Of a stretch of DNA of 64,000 bases, positions 7,983 through 16,087 are shown one piece after another; position 1 is the stretch's first letter, and every line of letters starts with the position of its first letter. The notes beneath the pieces were generated by a model. It did not search any database and was not told the origin of the DNA. It saw only the letters and a list, made by a program, of their open reading frames with translations. The position numbers were made by a program, and so were the translations under genes. Origin of the DNA: Anaeromassilibacillus sp. An250 (GTDB lineage: Bacteria; Bacillota; Clostridia; Oscillospirales; Acutalibacteraceae); NCBI RefSeq assembly GCF_002159845.1, contig NZ_NFJK01000009.1, positions 62,001 through 126,000 of the forward strand, in the 5' to 3' direction.

Positions 7983-9941
7983 ATGGCAAAGCTCGTACAG
8001 AAAAGCGGCTATATCCAATCGGACAAGGCCGGCGGGTACATGAAGTACATCGCCACCCGTGAAGGCGTGGAGAAGCTGTCCGGAAACGGTCCGGTTACCA
8101 AAGGCCAGCGGGAGCTGATCCAAAAGCTGCTCCATGACTTTCCCGATGCTGCGGAGCTGTTCGAGTACGAGGACTACTGCAAGACCCCAACGCTTGGAAC
8201 TGCCTCCGCATTCATCACCATGGCGCTGGATGCAAACCTTCATGAGATGAACTCAGAGAGCGGATACATGTCCTACATTGCCACCCGTCCTCGTGTGGAG
8301 CGTCACGGCGCACACGGCCTGTTCAGCTCCGCTCCGGCAGTTGACCTGAATGCAGCCATGTCCGAGCTGGAGGCCCATGAAGGAAATGTGTGGACCATCA
8401 TCTACTCCCTGCGCCGGGAAGATGCCGCCCGCCTGGAATACGACAACGCGGATGCGTGGCGCACTCTGCTCATGATGCACACACAGGATCTGGCCAGGGC
8501 TATGCGGATACCGGTGGATCACTTCCGCTGGTACGCAGCCTTCCACAATGAGGGACATCACCCCCATATCCACATGATGGTCTGGTCGGACAATCCCAAG
8601 GAGGGCTTCCTGACCAGAGAAGGCATTGCGGCCATGCGCTCCAAGCTGACCAACACTATCTTCCGGGATGAGATGAATCAGATCTACGAGCGGAAGGATG
8701 TAGCCTACAAAGATCTGGTCGAGACAGCCCAGGACACCATGCGGGAGCTGATCCACAGGATGAATCACCAGCTCTGCGACAACCCCGTCATCGAGGAGCA
8801 GATGCGCCAGCTGGTGCAGGCTCTGGAAACCACCACCGGGAAAAAGCAGTATGGCTATTTGAAAAAGCCACTGAAAGCGTTGGTGGACACCATCGTGGAT
8901 GAGCTGTCCCGACAGCCGGAAGTAGCGCAGTGCTACGAAATCTGGAATCAGATCCGGGACGAGCTGAACGAGTGCTACGGCAGCCGCACACCACGGGAGC
9001 ATCTCCCGCTCTCCCAGCAGAGGGAGTTTCGCAGAATCAAGAACGACATCATCCGGGAGGCCGAGAACATCCGTCTCGGCCTCCCAACTTTTGAAGATGA
9101 AGCACTGCAGGACGAGCCTGAGCCGGAGGAAGCACAGGAGGAACATCGATCCACCAGCGTATACGATCAGGCACAGCGCTACCGTGCCGCCAAATCCGTG
9201 CTGCAGGATGTCTATGCGCTGGATGAGGAACACGCGGAAGCGGTTCGGGAGCTGGAGCAGCTCTGGGCAGAGGGATATACGGTGGCAGCCCACCAGCTGG
9301 GTAAGTTCTACCGGGACGACCTCTCCACCATGCGGGATCATGAAAAAGCCGAGCGGTGGTTTCGATTGTCCGCAGAGGCCGGAAATGACTTCTCGGAATA
9401 CGCCCTTGGGAAACTGCTCCTTTCTCAGAAACGCACAGCGGAGGCATTGCGCTGGCTGGATAAGGCTGCCGGGCATGGAAACCAGTTTGCCCAATATCGT
9501 TTGGGAAAGCTCTACCTCGCCGGCGAGTCTGTAAAGAAGGATGTGAGAAAAGCTCTGGAGTACCTGACCGCTGCCGCCGAACAGGGAAATTCCTTTGCCC
9601 AATATACCCTGGGCAAGCTGTATCTCCTGGGCCGGGATGTGGAGCAGGATCGGGAGCAGGCCAGGGAGTGGTTCACACGCTCAGCCGCCCAGGGCAACCA
9701 GTACGCTCAATTCTTCCTCGACCGCTTCGACCAGTTCCGTGATCCGTCCGTGATGCTGGCGGCAACCAAGCTGCTCCATCACATGAGCCGGATCTTCCGG
9801 GATAATTCTGTACCGCCTCATAACCCGGCCGGAATCCGCATTGACTCCAAACGGCGCACACGCCTGATGGAGAAACGTATGGCCATAGGCCACAAGGCAG
9901 ACGATCACGAGGAGCAGGTGTCGTATCAGCAGACCATGTAA
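7983..9941 (+). CDS. MobP/MobL-type relaxase with C-terminal Sel1 repeats
   Basis: A 652-aa relaxase that nicks oriT and pilots the DNA strand. The metal-binding histidine cluster HNEGHHPHIHMMVW is at residues 188-201. Likely catalytic tyrosines lie in the N-terminal 100 residues, where a GYMKYIATR / GYMSYIATR motif occurs twice (about residues 18-26 and 94-102). Residues ~420-585 hold four or five Sel1-like repeats of the A.Y.LGKLYL...AL.W...AA..GN type, which usually bind proteins. Coupled to the MobC-like gene upstream. The fusion of a relaxase to Sel1 repeats is the unusual feature. Confidence 0.88.
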   Translation: MAKLVQKSGYIQSDKAGGYMKYIATREGVEKLSGNGPVTKGQRELIQKLLHDFPDAAELFEYEDYCKTPTLGTASAFITMALDANLHEMNSESGYMSYIATRPRVERHGAHGLFSSAPAVDLNAAMSELEAHEGNVWTIIYSLRREDAARLEYDNADAWRTLLMMHTQDLARAMRIPVDHFRWYAAFHNEGHHPHIHMMVWSDNPKEGFLTREGIAAMRSKLTNTIFRDEMNQIYERKDVAYKDLVETAQDTMRELIHRMNHQLCDNPVIEEQMRQLVQALETTTGKKQYGYLKKPLKALVDTIVDELSRQPEVAQCYEIWNQIRDELNECYGSRTPREHLPLSQQREFRRIKNDIIREAENIRLGLPTFEDEALQDEPEPEEAQEEHRSTSVYDQAQRYRAAKSVLQDVYALDEEHAEAVRELEQLWAEGYTVAAHQLGKFYRDDLSTMRDHEKAERWFRLSAEAGNDFSEYALGKLLLSQKRTAEALRWLDKAAGHGNQFAQYRLGKLYLAGESVKKDVRKALEYLTAAAEQGNSFAQYTLGKLYLLGRDVEQDREQAREWFTRSAAQGNQYAQFFLDRFDQFRDPSVMLAATKLLHHMSRIFRDNSVPPHNPAGIRIDSKRRTRLMEKRMAIGHKADDHEEQVSYQQTM

Positions 9942-9953
9942 CAGGAGGGAACC

Positions 9954-10877
9954 ATGTCAACCTATATTCACTTTACAGAAGAGCAAAGGCAGCGTGCCGC
10001 CGCTGTGGACTTGGAGGAGTTCCTCCGGTTCCGTGGCGAGAAGCTGATTCCGTCCGGCAGAGAGAAACGGCTGGCCAAGGACCACAGCGTCACCGTCCGC
10101 GGAAACGAGTGGTACGACCATGCCGAGGAGAGGGGCGGTCACGCCGTCAGCTTTGTGCAGCGCTTCTACAACCTCAGCTATCCCGAAGCGGTGACCATGC
10201 TGCTGGGCGGAGAAGTGGGTACCATCTACCCCTCTGCCGCAGAGCGGGTGGTGGAGCCGCCAAAGCCCTTTGTCCTGCCGCCGGTCCACTCCGATATGCG
10301 CAGGGTCTATGCCTATCTGGTGAAGCATCGGAACATTGACCGAAGTGTGGTAGCCCACTTCGCCAGGGAAAGGCTCCTGTACGAAGATGCGAAATACCAC
10401 AATGCAGTATTTGTGGGCACAGATGAGGAAGGCGTCCCGCGTCACGCCCACAAACGGAGTACCAACAGCTACGGAAAAGCCTTCCGGCTCAATGTGGAGG
10501 GCTGCAATCCCCGCTACAGTTTTCACCATATGGGAACAGACGAAAGCCTCTATGTGTTCGAGGCGCCCATCGATATGCTCTCCTACATCACGCTCCATCC
10601 GGAGGACTGGCAGCGCCACAGCTATGTGGCCTGCTGCGGCACCTCCATCCAGCCGGTGGCGAAGATGCTGGAGCGGATGCCCCAGATTCACACCGTGCTG
10701 CTTTGTCTGGACAACGACGAGGCTGGCCACCTGGCCAACCAGCGCATGATGGCCCAGCTGGAAGCGGACTACACCGTGGAACGGCTCGTTCCGGAGAACA
10801 AGGACTGGAACGATGACTTGACTACAGTCAGAGAACAGAAATGCGAGGTGAACACATTATGCCAGAGTTTTGGATAA
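9954..10877 (+). CDS. DUF3991/TOPRIM primase-like protein
   Basis: A 307-aa protein with a CHC2-like N-terminal region (residues ~30-75, WYDHAEERGGHAVSFV), a DUF3991 part (residues ~110-185) and a TOPRIM domain (LYVFEAPIDMLS near residue 200; LLCLDNDEAG near residue 245). Proteins of this kind accompany relaxases and probably prime or process transferred DNA. The end overlaps the coupling-protein start (10859) by 19 bases. The catalytic competence of the TOPRIM Asp/Glu set looks intact. Confidence 0.82.
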   Translation: MSTYIHFTEEQRQRAAAVDLEEFLRFRGEKLIPSGREKRLAKDHSVTVRGNEWYDHAEERGGHAVSFVQRFYNLSYPEAVTMLLGGEVGTIYPSAAERVVEPPKPFVLPPVHSDMRRVYAYLVKHRNIDRSVVAHFARERLLYEDAKYHNAVFVGTDEEGVPRHAHKRSTNSYGKAFRLNVEGCNPRYSFHHMGTDESLYVFEAPIDMLSYITLHPEDWQRHSYVACCGTSIQPVAKMLERMPQIHTVLLCLDNDEAGHLANQRMMAQLEADYTVERLVPENKDWNDDLTTVREQKCEVNTLCQSFG

Positions 10878-12709
10878 CTCTGTTGGAGCAGCTCAAGGAG
10901 TCAAAGGTGGCTCTCCTGATTCTGGCCGGCGCCGGAATGTTTCTTGTCATCGGAGGACTTGCTGCGCTGTCCCACTGCTACACCCTGAGCGGCATCAAGT
11001 CCAGGACGGTGGGCGACGGACAGCACGGTACCGCGAGGTGGGCCACCGCAAAGGAGATCAAAAAGATCTATGCCCATGTCCCGTTCCGGGTCAGGGACTG
11101 GCGCAGCGGCCACAACCGCCCCGCGGAGCAGGGGCTGGTGCTGGGGTGCAAGGGCAAGAAGGGCGAGCTTACCGCTCTGGTGGACAGCGACGATATCCAC
11201 TGCCTCATGATCGGCGCTTCCGGCATCGGCAAGACAGCCTATTTCCTCTATCCCAATCTGGAATATGCCTGTGCCAGCGGCATGAGCTGGCTGGCGCTGG
11301 ACAGCAAGGGCGACCTTGCCCGGAATTACGGAACCATCGCCAAGGAGTGCTATGGGTACAATATCTCTGTTATCGACCTGCGTAATCCCACCCGCTCGGA
11401 TGGCAACAATCTGCTGACGCTGGTCAACCGGTACATGGATATCGCCCGAAAGGAGCCGGGGAATCTGGCGGCCCGCGCAAAAGCAGAAAAATACGCCAAG
11501 ATCCTGTCCAAGACCATTGTCAACCCGGACGGCGATGACAGCAACCGTGGGCAAAACGCCTTCTTCTACGATGCCGCCGAAGGTCTGCTCACCTCTGTCA
11601 TCCTGATGCTGGCTGAGTTCCTGCCGCCCGACGAAGACCATCCCCAGGAGCGCCGACACATCGTCTCCGTGTTCAAGCTGGTGCAGGATCTTCTGGAACC
11701 CAGTGGCGTCAAGGGCAAGAGCCACTTCCAGCTTCTGATGGGCAAGCTGCCTCCGGACCACAAGGCGCGGTGGTTCGCCGGAGCCGCCCTCAACAGCGCC
11801 GAGCAGGCCATGGCCTCCGTCATGTCCACGGTCCTGTCCCGGCTGAATGCCTTCTTGGACAGCGAACTGGAGCAGATCCTGTGCTTTGACAGCGCCATCG
11901 ACGCCGAGAAGTTTGCGTCGGAGAGGTCCGCCATCTTCCTGATCCTGCCGGAGGAGGACACCACCAAGAACTTTATGGCCGGTCTGATGATTCAGAATCT
12001 CAGCCGGGAGCTGTTTGCCGTGGCCGATGAGAACGGCGGCAAGCTGAAAAACCGGGTGGTGCTGTTCTGCGACGAGTTTGGAACCATGCCGCCCTTTGAT
12101 ATTCTGCCCCTGTTCTCCGCCGGTCGATCTCGCCGGCTGACGCTGGTACCCATCATCCAGTCGTTGGCGCAGCTGGAGAAAAACTACGGCAAGGAAGGCT
12201 GCGAAATCATTCAGGACAACTGCCAGGACACCATCTTCGGCGGTTTCGCCCCCAACAGCCAGACTGCGGAAGTCCTGTCCAAAGCCCTGGGCAGCCGCAC
12301 CGTCCTCTCCGGCTCGGTGAGCCGAGGGAAGAACGATCCCAGCCAGAGCCTGCAGATGATGGAACGGGCACTACTCACCCCTGACGAGCTGAAATCCATC
12401 CCCAAGGGCAGCTTCATTGTCATGAAAACCGGTACCCATCCCATGCGGACCCGGCTCCAGCTCTTCCTGAACTGGGGCATCACCTTCGGGGAGCCGTACA
12501 CTGTGCCGGAGCGGGCAAACCGAGCGGTGGCCTATGCCAATCGTGTGGATCTGGAACGGAATCTTCCGAAGTCTGCCAAGGCAGAGGAAGCAGCGGAACA
12601 CCGGGGCTATGCGGTGTCCGGACACGGCGGTATGGCGCATGAACCAGTACAGGAGAGAACCCGAAAGCGGGGTAAAAGTATCAAATCCATGGAGGAAGAA
12701 AACACATGA
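10859..12709 (+). CDS. VirD4/TraG-type coupling ATPase
   Basis: A 616-aa protein. ATG 10859 is preceded by GAGGTGA at good distance; an in-frame ATG at 10841 has no site. One membrane helix lies near residues 14-37. Walker A GASGIGKT is near residue 120, and Walker B VVLFCDEFG is near residue 405. It joins the relaxosome to the channel. Compared with the largest TraG proteins it has a single visible N-terminal helix. Its stop overlaps the next gene (ATGA at 12706). Confidence 0.92.
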   Translation: MPEFWITLLEQLKESKVALLILAGAGMFLVIGGLAALSHCYTLSGIKSRTVGDGQHGTARWATAKEIKKIYAHVPFRVRDWRSGHNRPAEQGLVLGCKGKKGELTALVDSDDIHCLMIGASGIGKTAYFLYPNLEYACASGMSWLALDSKGDLARNYGTIAKECYGYNISVIDLRNPTRSDGNNLLTLVNRYMDIARKEPGNLAARAKAEKYAKILSKTIVNPDGDDSNRGQNAFFYDAAEGLLTSVILMLAEFLPPDEDHPQERRHIVSVFKLVQDLLEPSGVKGKSHFQLLMGKLPPDHKARWFAGAALNSAEQAMASVMSTVLSRLNAFLDSELEQILCFDSAIDAEKFASERSAIFLILPEEDTTKNFMAGLMIQNLSRELFAVADENGGKLKNRVVLFCDEFGTMPPFDILPLFSAGRSRRLTLVPIIQSLAQLEKNYGKEGCEIIQDNCQDTIFGGFAPNSQTAEVLSKALGSRTVLSGSVSRGKNDPSQSLQMMERALLTPDELKSIPKGSFIVMKTGTHPMRTRLQLFLNWGITFGEPYTVPERANRAVAYANRVDLERNLPKSAKAEEAAEHRGYAVSGHGGMAHEPVQERTRKRGKSIKSMEEENT

Positions 12710-12963
12710 GCTACTTTGGAACCATCTACGCCGACACCGAACTGCCCTCCAGAGCAAGGGCAGTTTATATGTACCTGCGGGATCGGTCAGACGCTGAGGG
12801 CAAGTGCTGGCCCGGCATCAAGACCATCGCCTCGGACATGAAGCTGTCCCGCTCCACGGTCAAGCGGGCTGTATCCGATTTGGAAAAAGCCGGATATCTG
12901 GTCAAAGCCCCCCGATACCGTCCCAACGGCAGCAGTACCTCCAATCTCTATACTGTAAAATAA
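12706..12963 (+). CDS. Winged-helix DNA-binding protein (HTH_36 type)
   Basis: An 85-aa protein covering a single winged helix: RARAVYMYLRDRS, then CWPGIKTIASDMKLSRSTVKRAVSDLEKAGYLVK. This is the DnaD/RepA-like HTH used by small regulators and replication initiators of mobile elements. It is translationally coupled to the coupling-protein gene. A 13-bp perfect palindrome begins 6 bases after its stop, a plausible binding site for this protein. Confidence 0.8.
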   Translation: MSYFGTIYADTELPSRARAVYMYLRDRSDAEGKCWPGIKTIASDMKLSRSTVKRAVSDLEKAGYLVKAPRYRPNGSSTSNLYTVK

Positions 12964-12968
12964 AGAGA

Positions 12969-13003
12969 AAGTGGTTTGTACCAAAAAGTTGTACAAACCA
13001 CTT
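12969..13003 (+). promoter_or_regulatory. Long palindrome after the conjugation operon
   Basis: A perfect 13-bp stem (left AAGTGGTTTGTAC at 12969-12981, right arm 12991-13003) with the 9-base loop CAAAAAGTT. Only a short T run is present, so it is not a good terminator. A near copy with the same loop length and related loop sequence occurs at 40560-40586 before the recombinases, which argues for a shared protein binding site or end-region motif. Confidence 0.55.
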
Positions 13004-13149
13004 TTGAAGGAATCGAATTTTTAAAACCTTCCACCAAGGGGAGGCTGCGCTCATGTGCTGGACCCAGGGGCGGTTCATTGTGAACCGCCCAGAAGGACTC
13101 ACTCTAACTGAGATTTAATGCAGAGAAAGAAACTAACGGAAGAACGGCG
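13004..13149 (+). other. Gene-free stretch with a small hairpin
   Basis: Between the conjugation module and the defence operon. It contains a 10-bp hairpin GGGCGGTTCA-TTG-TGAACCGCCC at 13068-13090 without a T run. A 40-codon frame opens at 13118 (MQRKKLTEERRGLV) and could be the remnant of a sigma-factor-like gene, but it has no clear ribosome site and runs through the next terminator. Confidence 0.4.
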
Positions 13150-13192
13150 GGGACTTGTCGGCAATGCGCTCCCGGCAAGTCCCTGCTTTTCT
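13150..13192 (+). terminator. Intrinsic terminator upstream of the defence operon
   Basis: A 12-base stem (13150-13161 pairing with 13172-13183, GGGACTTG matching CAAGTCCC at the base), a 10-base loop, then TGCTTTTCTT. It insulates the BREX operon from the conjugation genes. Confidence 0.65.
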
Positions 13193-13236
13193 TCTGCCGG
13201 AGAGATTGTGCGTTCGCATAAAATTGCGATACGCTC

Positions 13237-13265
13237 TTGAAGATAATAGAGATTAGCGGTAAAAT
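13237..13265 (+). promoter_or_regulatory. Predicted promoter of the BREX operon
   Basis: TTGAAG (13237-13242) and TAAAAT (13260-13265) are separated by 17 bases. They lie after the terminator at 13150-13192 and ~80 bases before the XRE gene that opens the operon. No second promoter was seen inside the closely spaced operon. Confidence 0.5.
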
Positions 13266-13347
13266 ATAAGTCAAGTGTGCATTAAGGCCCGTTCTTTGAG
13301 AATCACCTTACAAAATATCTGTATTATCTGGAAGAAGGAGAGAGTAC

Positions 13348-13590
13348 ATGGCGCTTTCTTATAACCGTATGTGGAAGTTACTTGTAGATAAGAAAATGAG
13401 CAAAGCGGATTTGAGAAAAGCCGCAGATATTGCGCCGAATACAATGACAAAGCTACGGCGAGATGAAACGGTAAATCTCGCTATTTTGGGCCGTATATGT
13501 GAGACCCTCGACTGTGATTTCGGCGATATTATGGAATATGTAAAAGAATCAAAAAATAGTTCAAACACGCAAACATCTTCAAAGGAGTAG
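13348..13590 (+). CDS. XRE-family transcriptional regulator, first gene of the BREX operon
   Basis: An 80-aa single-domain Cro/C1-type HTH (SKADLRKAADIAPNTMTKL, then NLAILGRICETLDCDFGDIM). GGAGAG lies upstream of ATG 13348. Only 6 bases separate it from the next gene, so it is cotranscribed with the defence genes and probably represses its own promoter. The defence cluster, from here on, is visibly richer in A and T than the conjugation genes. Confidence 0.85.
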   Translation: MALSYNRMWKLLVDKKMSKADLRKAADIAPNTMTKLRRDETVNLAILGRICETLDCDFGDIMEYVKESKNSSNTQTSSKE

Positions 13591-13596
13591 TTGTAT

Positions 13597-16086
13597 ATGG
13601 CAGAGAGGCAACCGTCCTGGGATAAATATGAAGCCGCTATCCTGTTAGAAGGGATCCTTGCCTCTATGAAAGGCGAGCTCACACGCTCAGACGCAGTTAA
13701 GGCAGTATCTCACGATTTAAGAGCAATGGCAGTTCATCGGGGCATAGAAATTGATGCGGTGTATCGTAATACAAACGGAATCTCATTTCAAATGAAAAGC
13801 ATGGAGTCAGCATATTTGGGACGCACAGTTTTCAAACCGGCTACCAGACTTTTTACAGGGGTTGCAAGTTTGTATCATGACTCCCATGACGAGTATCAAA
13901 AATTACTGAAGGAGGCAAGAGCAATGATAATCGATGGAAAAACCGTTAAAGATGATTTCATGCGGTATCTTGCCGAACAAGTGTCTCCTGCCCAGCTTTC
14001 TGACTTTTATATTTGTTATTCTGAAATCGAAACCTTTTGCTTGAAAATAAAAGTCCTGCAAAAACCGTTGTTCCAGACAACAGACATCGAAACCATAAAG
14101 AAAGTTCAGCGCACAATTGAACAAAATAAATTCTTCAGAATAACCCGCAGAAAGCAGATCAATAAAATTGTTGCTGCAGGGCGATATTACTACAACTACA
14201 TAAAAGAAGGGCTCTATTCTCGTATTGGCATTGAGGAAACAGCAGTTGAGGAATCCAACACCGCCACTCAGACATTTCAGCCACAACACACACATAATAT
14301 CGCAAACGATACAATGTCAAAATCTGTTGCGAGTGAACAGTCGGATGAGATAAACAGCAGAAGTTTTTCTCGATACCTGTCGGAAACACTGAAAATGGCC
14401 GATGCTACCAGTCGGAGTTATTCTTCGGCAATAAATAATTGTGAGGTGTTTGCAAGAGAACACCAACTGCCTTCTTGGCAACTTTACACTTCTGATCGGC
14501 AAGCTGCGCAGGAAACGATTCGCTTACTCTTAAACGATGCGGATTTTTTGAGTTACAATGCGAGGCAGCATAATCGCTTCCGAGCGGCTTTGCAGAAGTT
14601 TCTTATGTTCATTGGGGCTGAGCCGCAACAGACTGTTCCTACAAAAGCGGACATAGATTCTGCGAGTCCTTACAGGAATGAAGGTTATGAGCAAGTGCTC
14701 AGAGAATATTTCATGAAGGGATTCCGTATGGATTCGCCTCTTGAGATACGCAAATTTAAGAGGTATTACACAGCAACCCATGCCACAGAGCTGACTGACT
14801 CTGATGATGACATCAGCAACAAAATCAAGCAACTATGCATTCTTTACGAGGGGAAAGCCTTTCTCCCAGATGTCATGTTGAGCGAAGATCGAAAGGAAGA
14901 ACTGCTGGATTACATCGAGAGCGCCTTTGCAGACGGGAAAGCAGCTATTTATTATCAAGCGATTTTTGCCGAATTTTCTGATGTGTTCTTGGACTACCAT
15001 ATTCACGATGCCGATATGCTGAAAGCGTACTTGACCTCTATCGGAAACGGAAGATTTTTCATCAACAGAAGTTTTATATCGAAAACGCCCGATGTCAGCA
15101 TGGACCCGCTATCGGAAGTTCGCTCTTGCTTGCAAAACTTTGGAAGACCGGCGACTTATGATGAGCTTTTTGCTGCACTGCCGCATCTTCCACAGAGTAA
15201 AATAAAGTTGATCCTTGCCAGCAATGTTGAATTCGTCAACAATGGCCGCAGCGAATACTTCCACGAAAGTATTGTCCATTTGTCTGATGAAGAATTGGAT
15301 GGAATTGCTGAAATCATCCAGAGGACCATTGACGAAAGGGATTTCATTGGTGGTAATGAGCTTTATGATGCAATCCGGGCAAAATATCCCTATATCATAG
15401 AGGAAAATCACACCCTCTCCGTGTATGGGTTCCGGGATGCACTAAAGGCAAAATTAGGTGATAAATTTTCGTTCAAAGGAAATATCATCAGCCGCTCGGG
15501 TCAGGAAATCTCGATGGTGGATGTGTTTGCAAAATATGCAAGAAGTCATGATAGTTTCACGCTGTCTGAGCTTCAGGGATTGGCGGATAGCCTCGCTACG
15601 ACCATATACTTTGATACCGTTTACGAAAACAGCCTGAGAATCAGCCGGGATCAATTTGTATCGAAAGCAGCGGCCCAGTTCCCCGTTGCTGACATAGATG
15701 AGGTGCTGGACCGAATCTGTACGGAAAAGTATATTCCCTTGCCGGAAGTAACGAACTTTGGCGCACTCCCCTATGTGGGATTTCCCTGGAACAGCTTCTT
15801 GTTGGAACATTATGTGGCAAGTTACAGTCAGAAATATCTGCTCCTACATAGCAGCTTTAATGGAACTGAATGCGCCGGTGCAATTGTGAAGCGTTCCGCA
15901 GGCATCGGCAGCTTTGATGACTTGATCATTGACCTGCTGGCCAACAACAATCAAATAGAGATGAAAAAAGCCCCCGTGCTTCAATATCTGAGTGACAATG
16001 GATATCTTGCCCGCCGTAGATACTCAGAAATAGAATCGCTCATTATCAGAGCAAAAGCACAGAGGCAAAGGAAGGACACCGACTAA
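13597..16086 (+). CDS. Large unassigned component of the BREX-4 operon
   Basis: An 829-aa protein. ATG 13597 is 9 bases from AAAGGAG; a TTG at 13591 is too close. The N-terminal ~200 residues carry a WDKYEAAILLEG ... RGIEIDAVYRNTNGIS pattern that I have seen at the start of various clostridial proteins. Residues ~250-345 resemble the SAM-like core-binding domain of tyrosine recombinases (SFSRYLSETLKMADATSRSY). The C-terminal half looks like successive winged-helix units. No nuclease, helicase or methylase motif is seen. It ends 1 base before brxP. It may recognise DNA or act as the effector; no function is assigned. Confidence 0.75.
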   Translation: MAERQPSWDKYEAAILLEGILASMKGELTRSDAVKAVSHDLRAMAVHRGIEIDAVYRNTNGISFQMKSMESAYLGRTVFKPATRLFTGVASLYHDSHDEYQKLLKEARAMIIDGKTVKDDFMRYLAEQVSPAQLSDFYICYSEIETFCLKIKVLQKPLFQTTDIETIKKVQRTIEQNKFFRITRRKQINKIVAAGRYYYNYIKEGLYSRIGIEETAVEESNTATQTFQPQHTHNIANDTMSKSVASEQSDEINSRSFSRYLSETLKMADATSRSYSSAINNCEVFAREHQLPSWQLYTSDRQAAQETIRLLLNDADFLSYNARQHNRFRAALQKFLMFIGAEPQQTVPTKADIDSASPYRNEGYEQVLREYFMKGFRMDSPLEIRKFKRYYTATHATELTDSDDDISNKIKQLCILYEGKAFLPDVMLSEDRKEELLDYIESAFADGKAAIYYQAIFAEFSDVFLDYHIHDADMLKAYLTSIGNGRFFINRSFISKTPDVSMDPLSEVRSCLQNFGRPATYDELFAALPHLPQSKIKLILASNVEFVNNGRSEYFHESIVHLSDEELDGIAEIIQRTIDERDFIGGNELYDAIRAKYPYIIEENHTLSVYGFRDALKAKLGDKFSFKGNIISRSGQEISMVDVFAKYARSHDSFTLSELQGLADSLATTIYFDTVYENSLRISRDQFVSKAAAQFPVADIDEVLDRICTEKYIPLPEVTNFGALPYVGFPWNSFLLEHYVASYSQKYLLLHSSFNGTECAGAIVKRSAGIGSFDDLIIDLLANNNQIEMKKAPVLQYLSDNGYLARRRYSEIESLIIRAKAQRQRKDTD

Positions 16087-16087
16087 T

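Noticed and set aside
13118-13240. 40-codon gene MQRKKLTEERRGLV...
   Set aside because: It runs through a strong terminator hairpin and has no ribosome site; at best a remnant.
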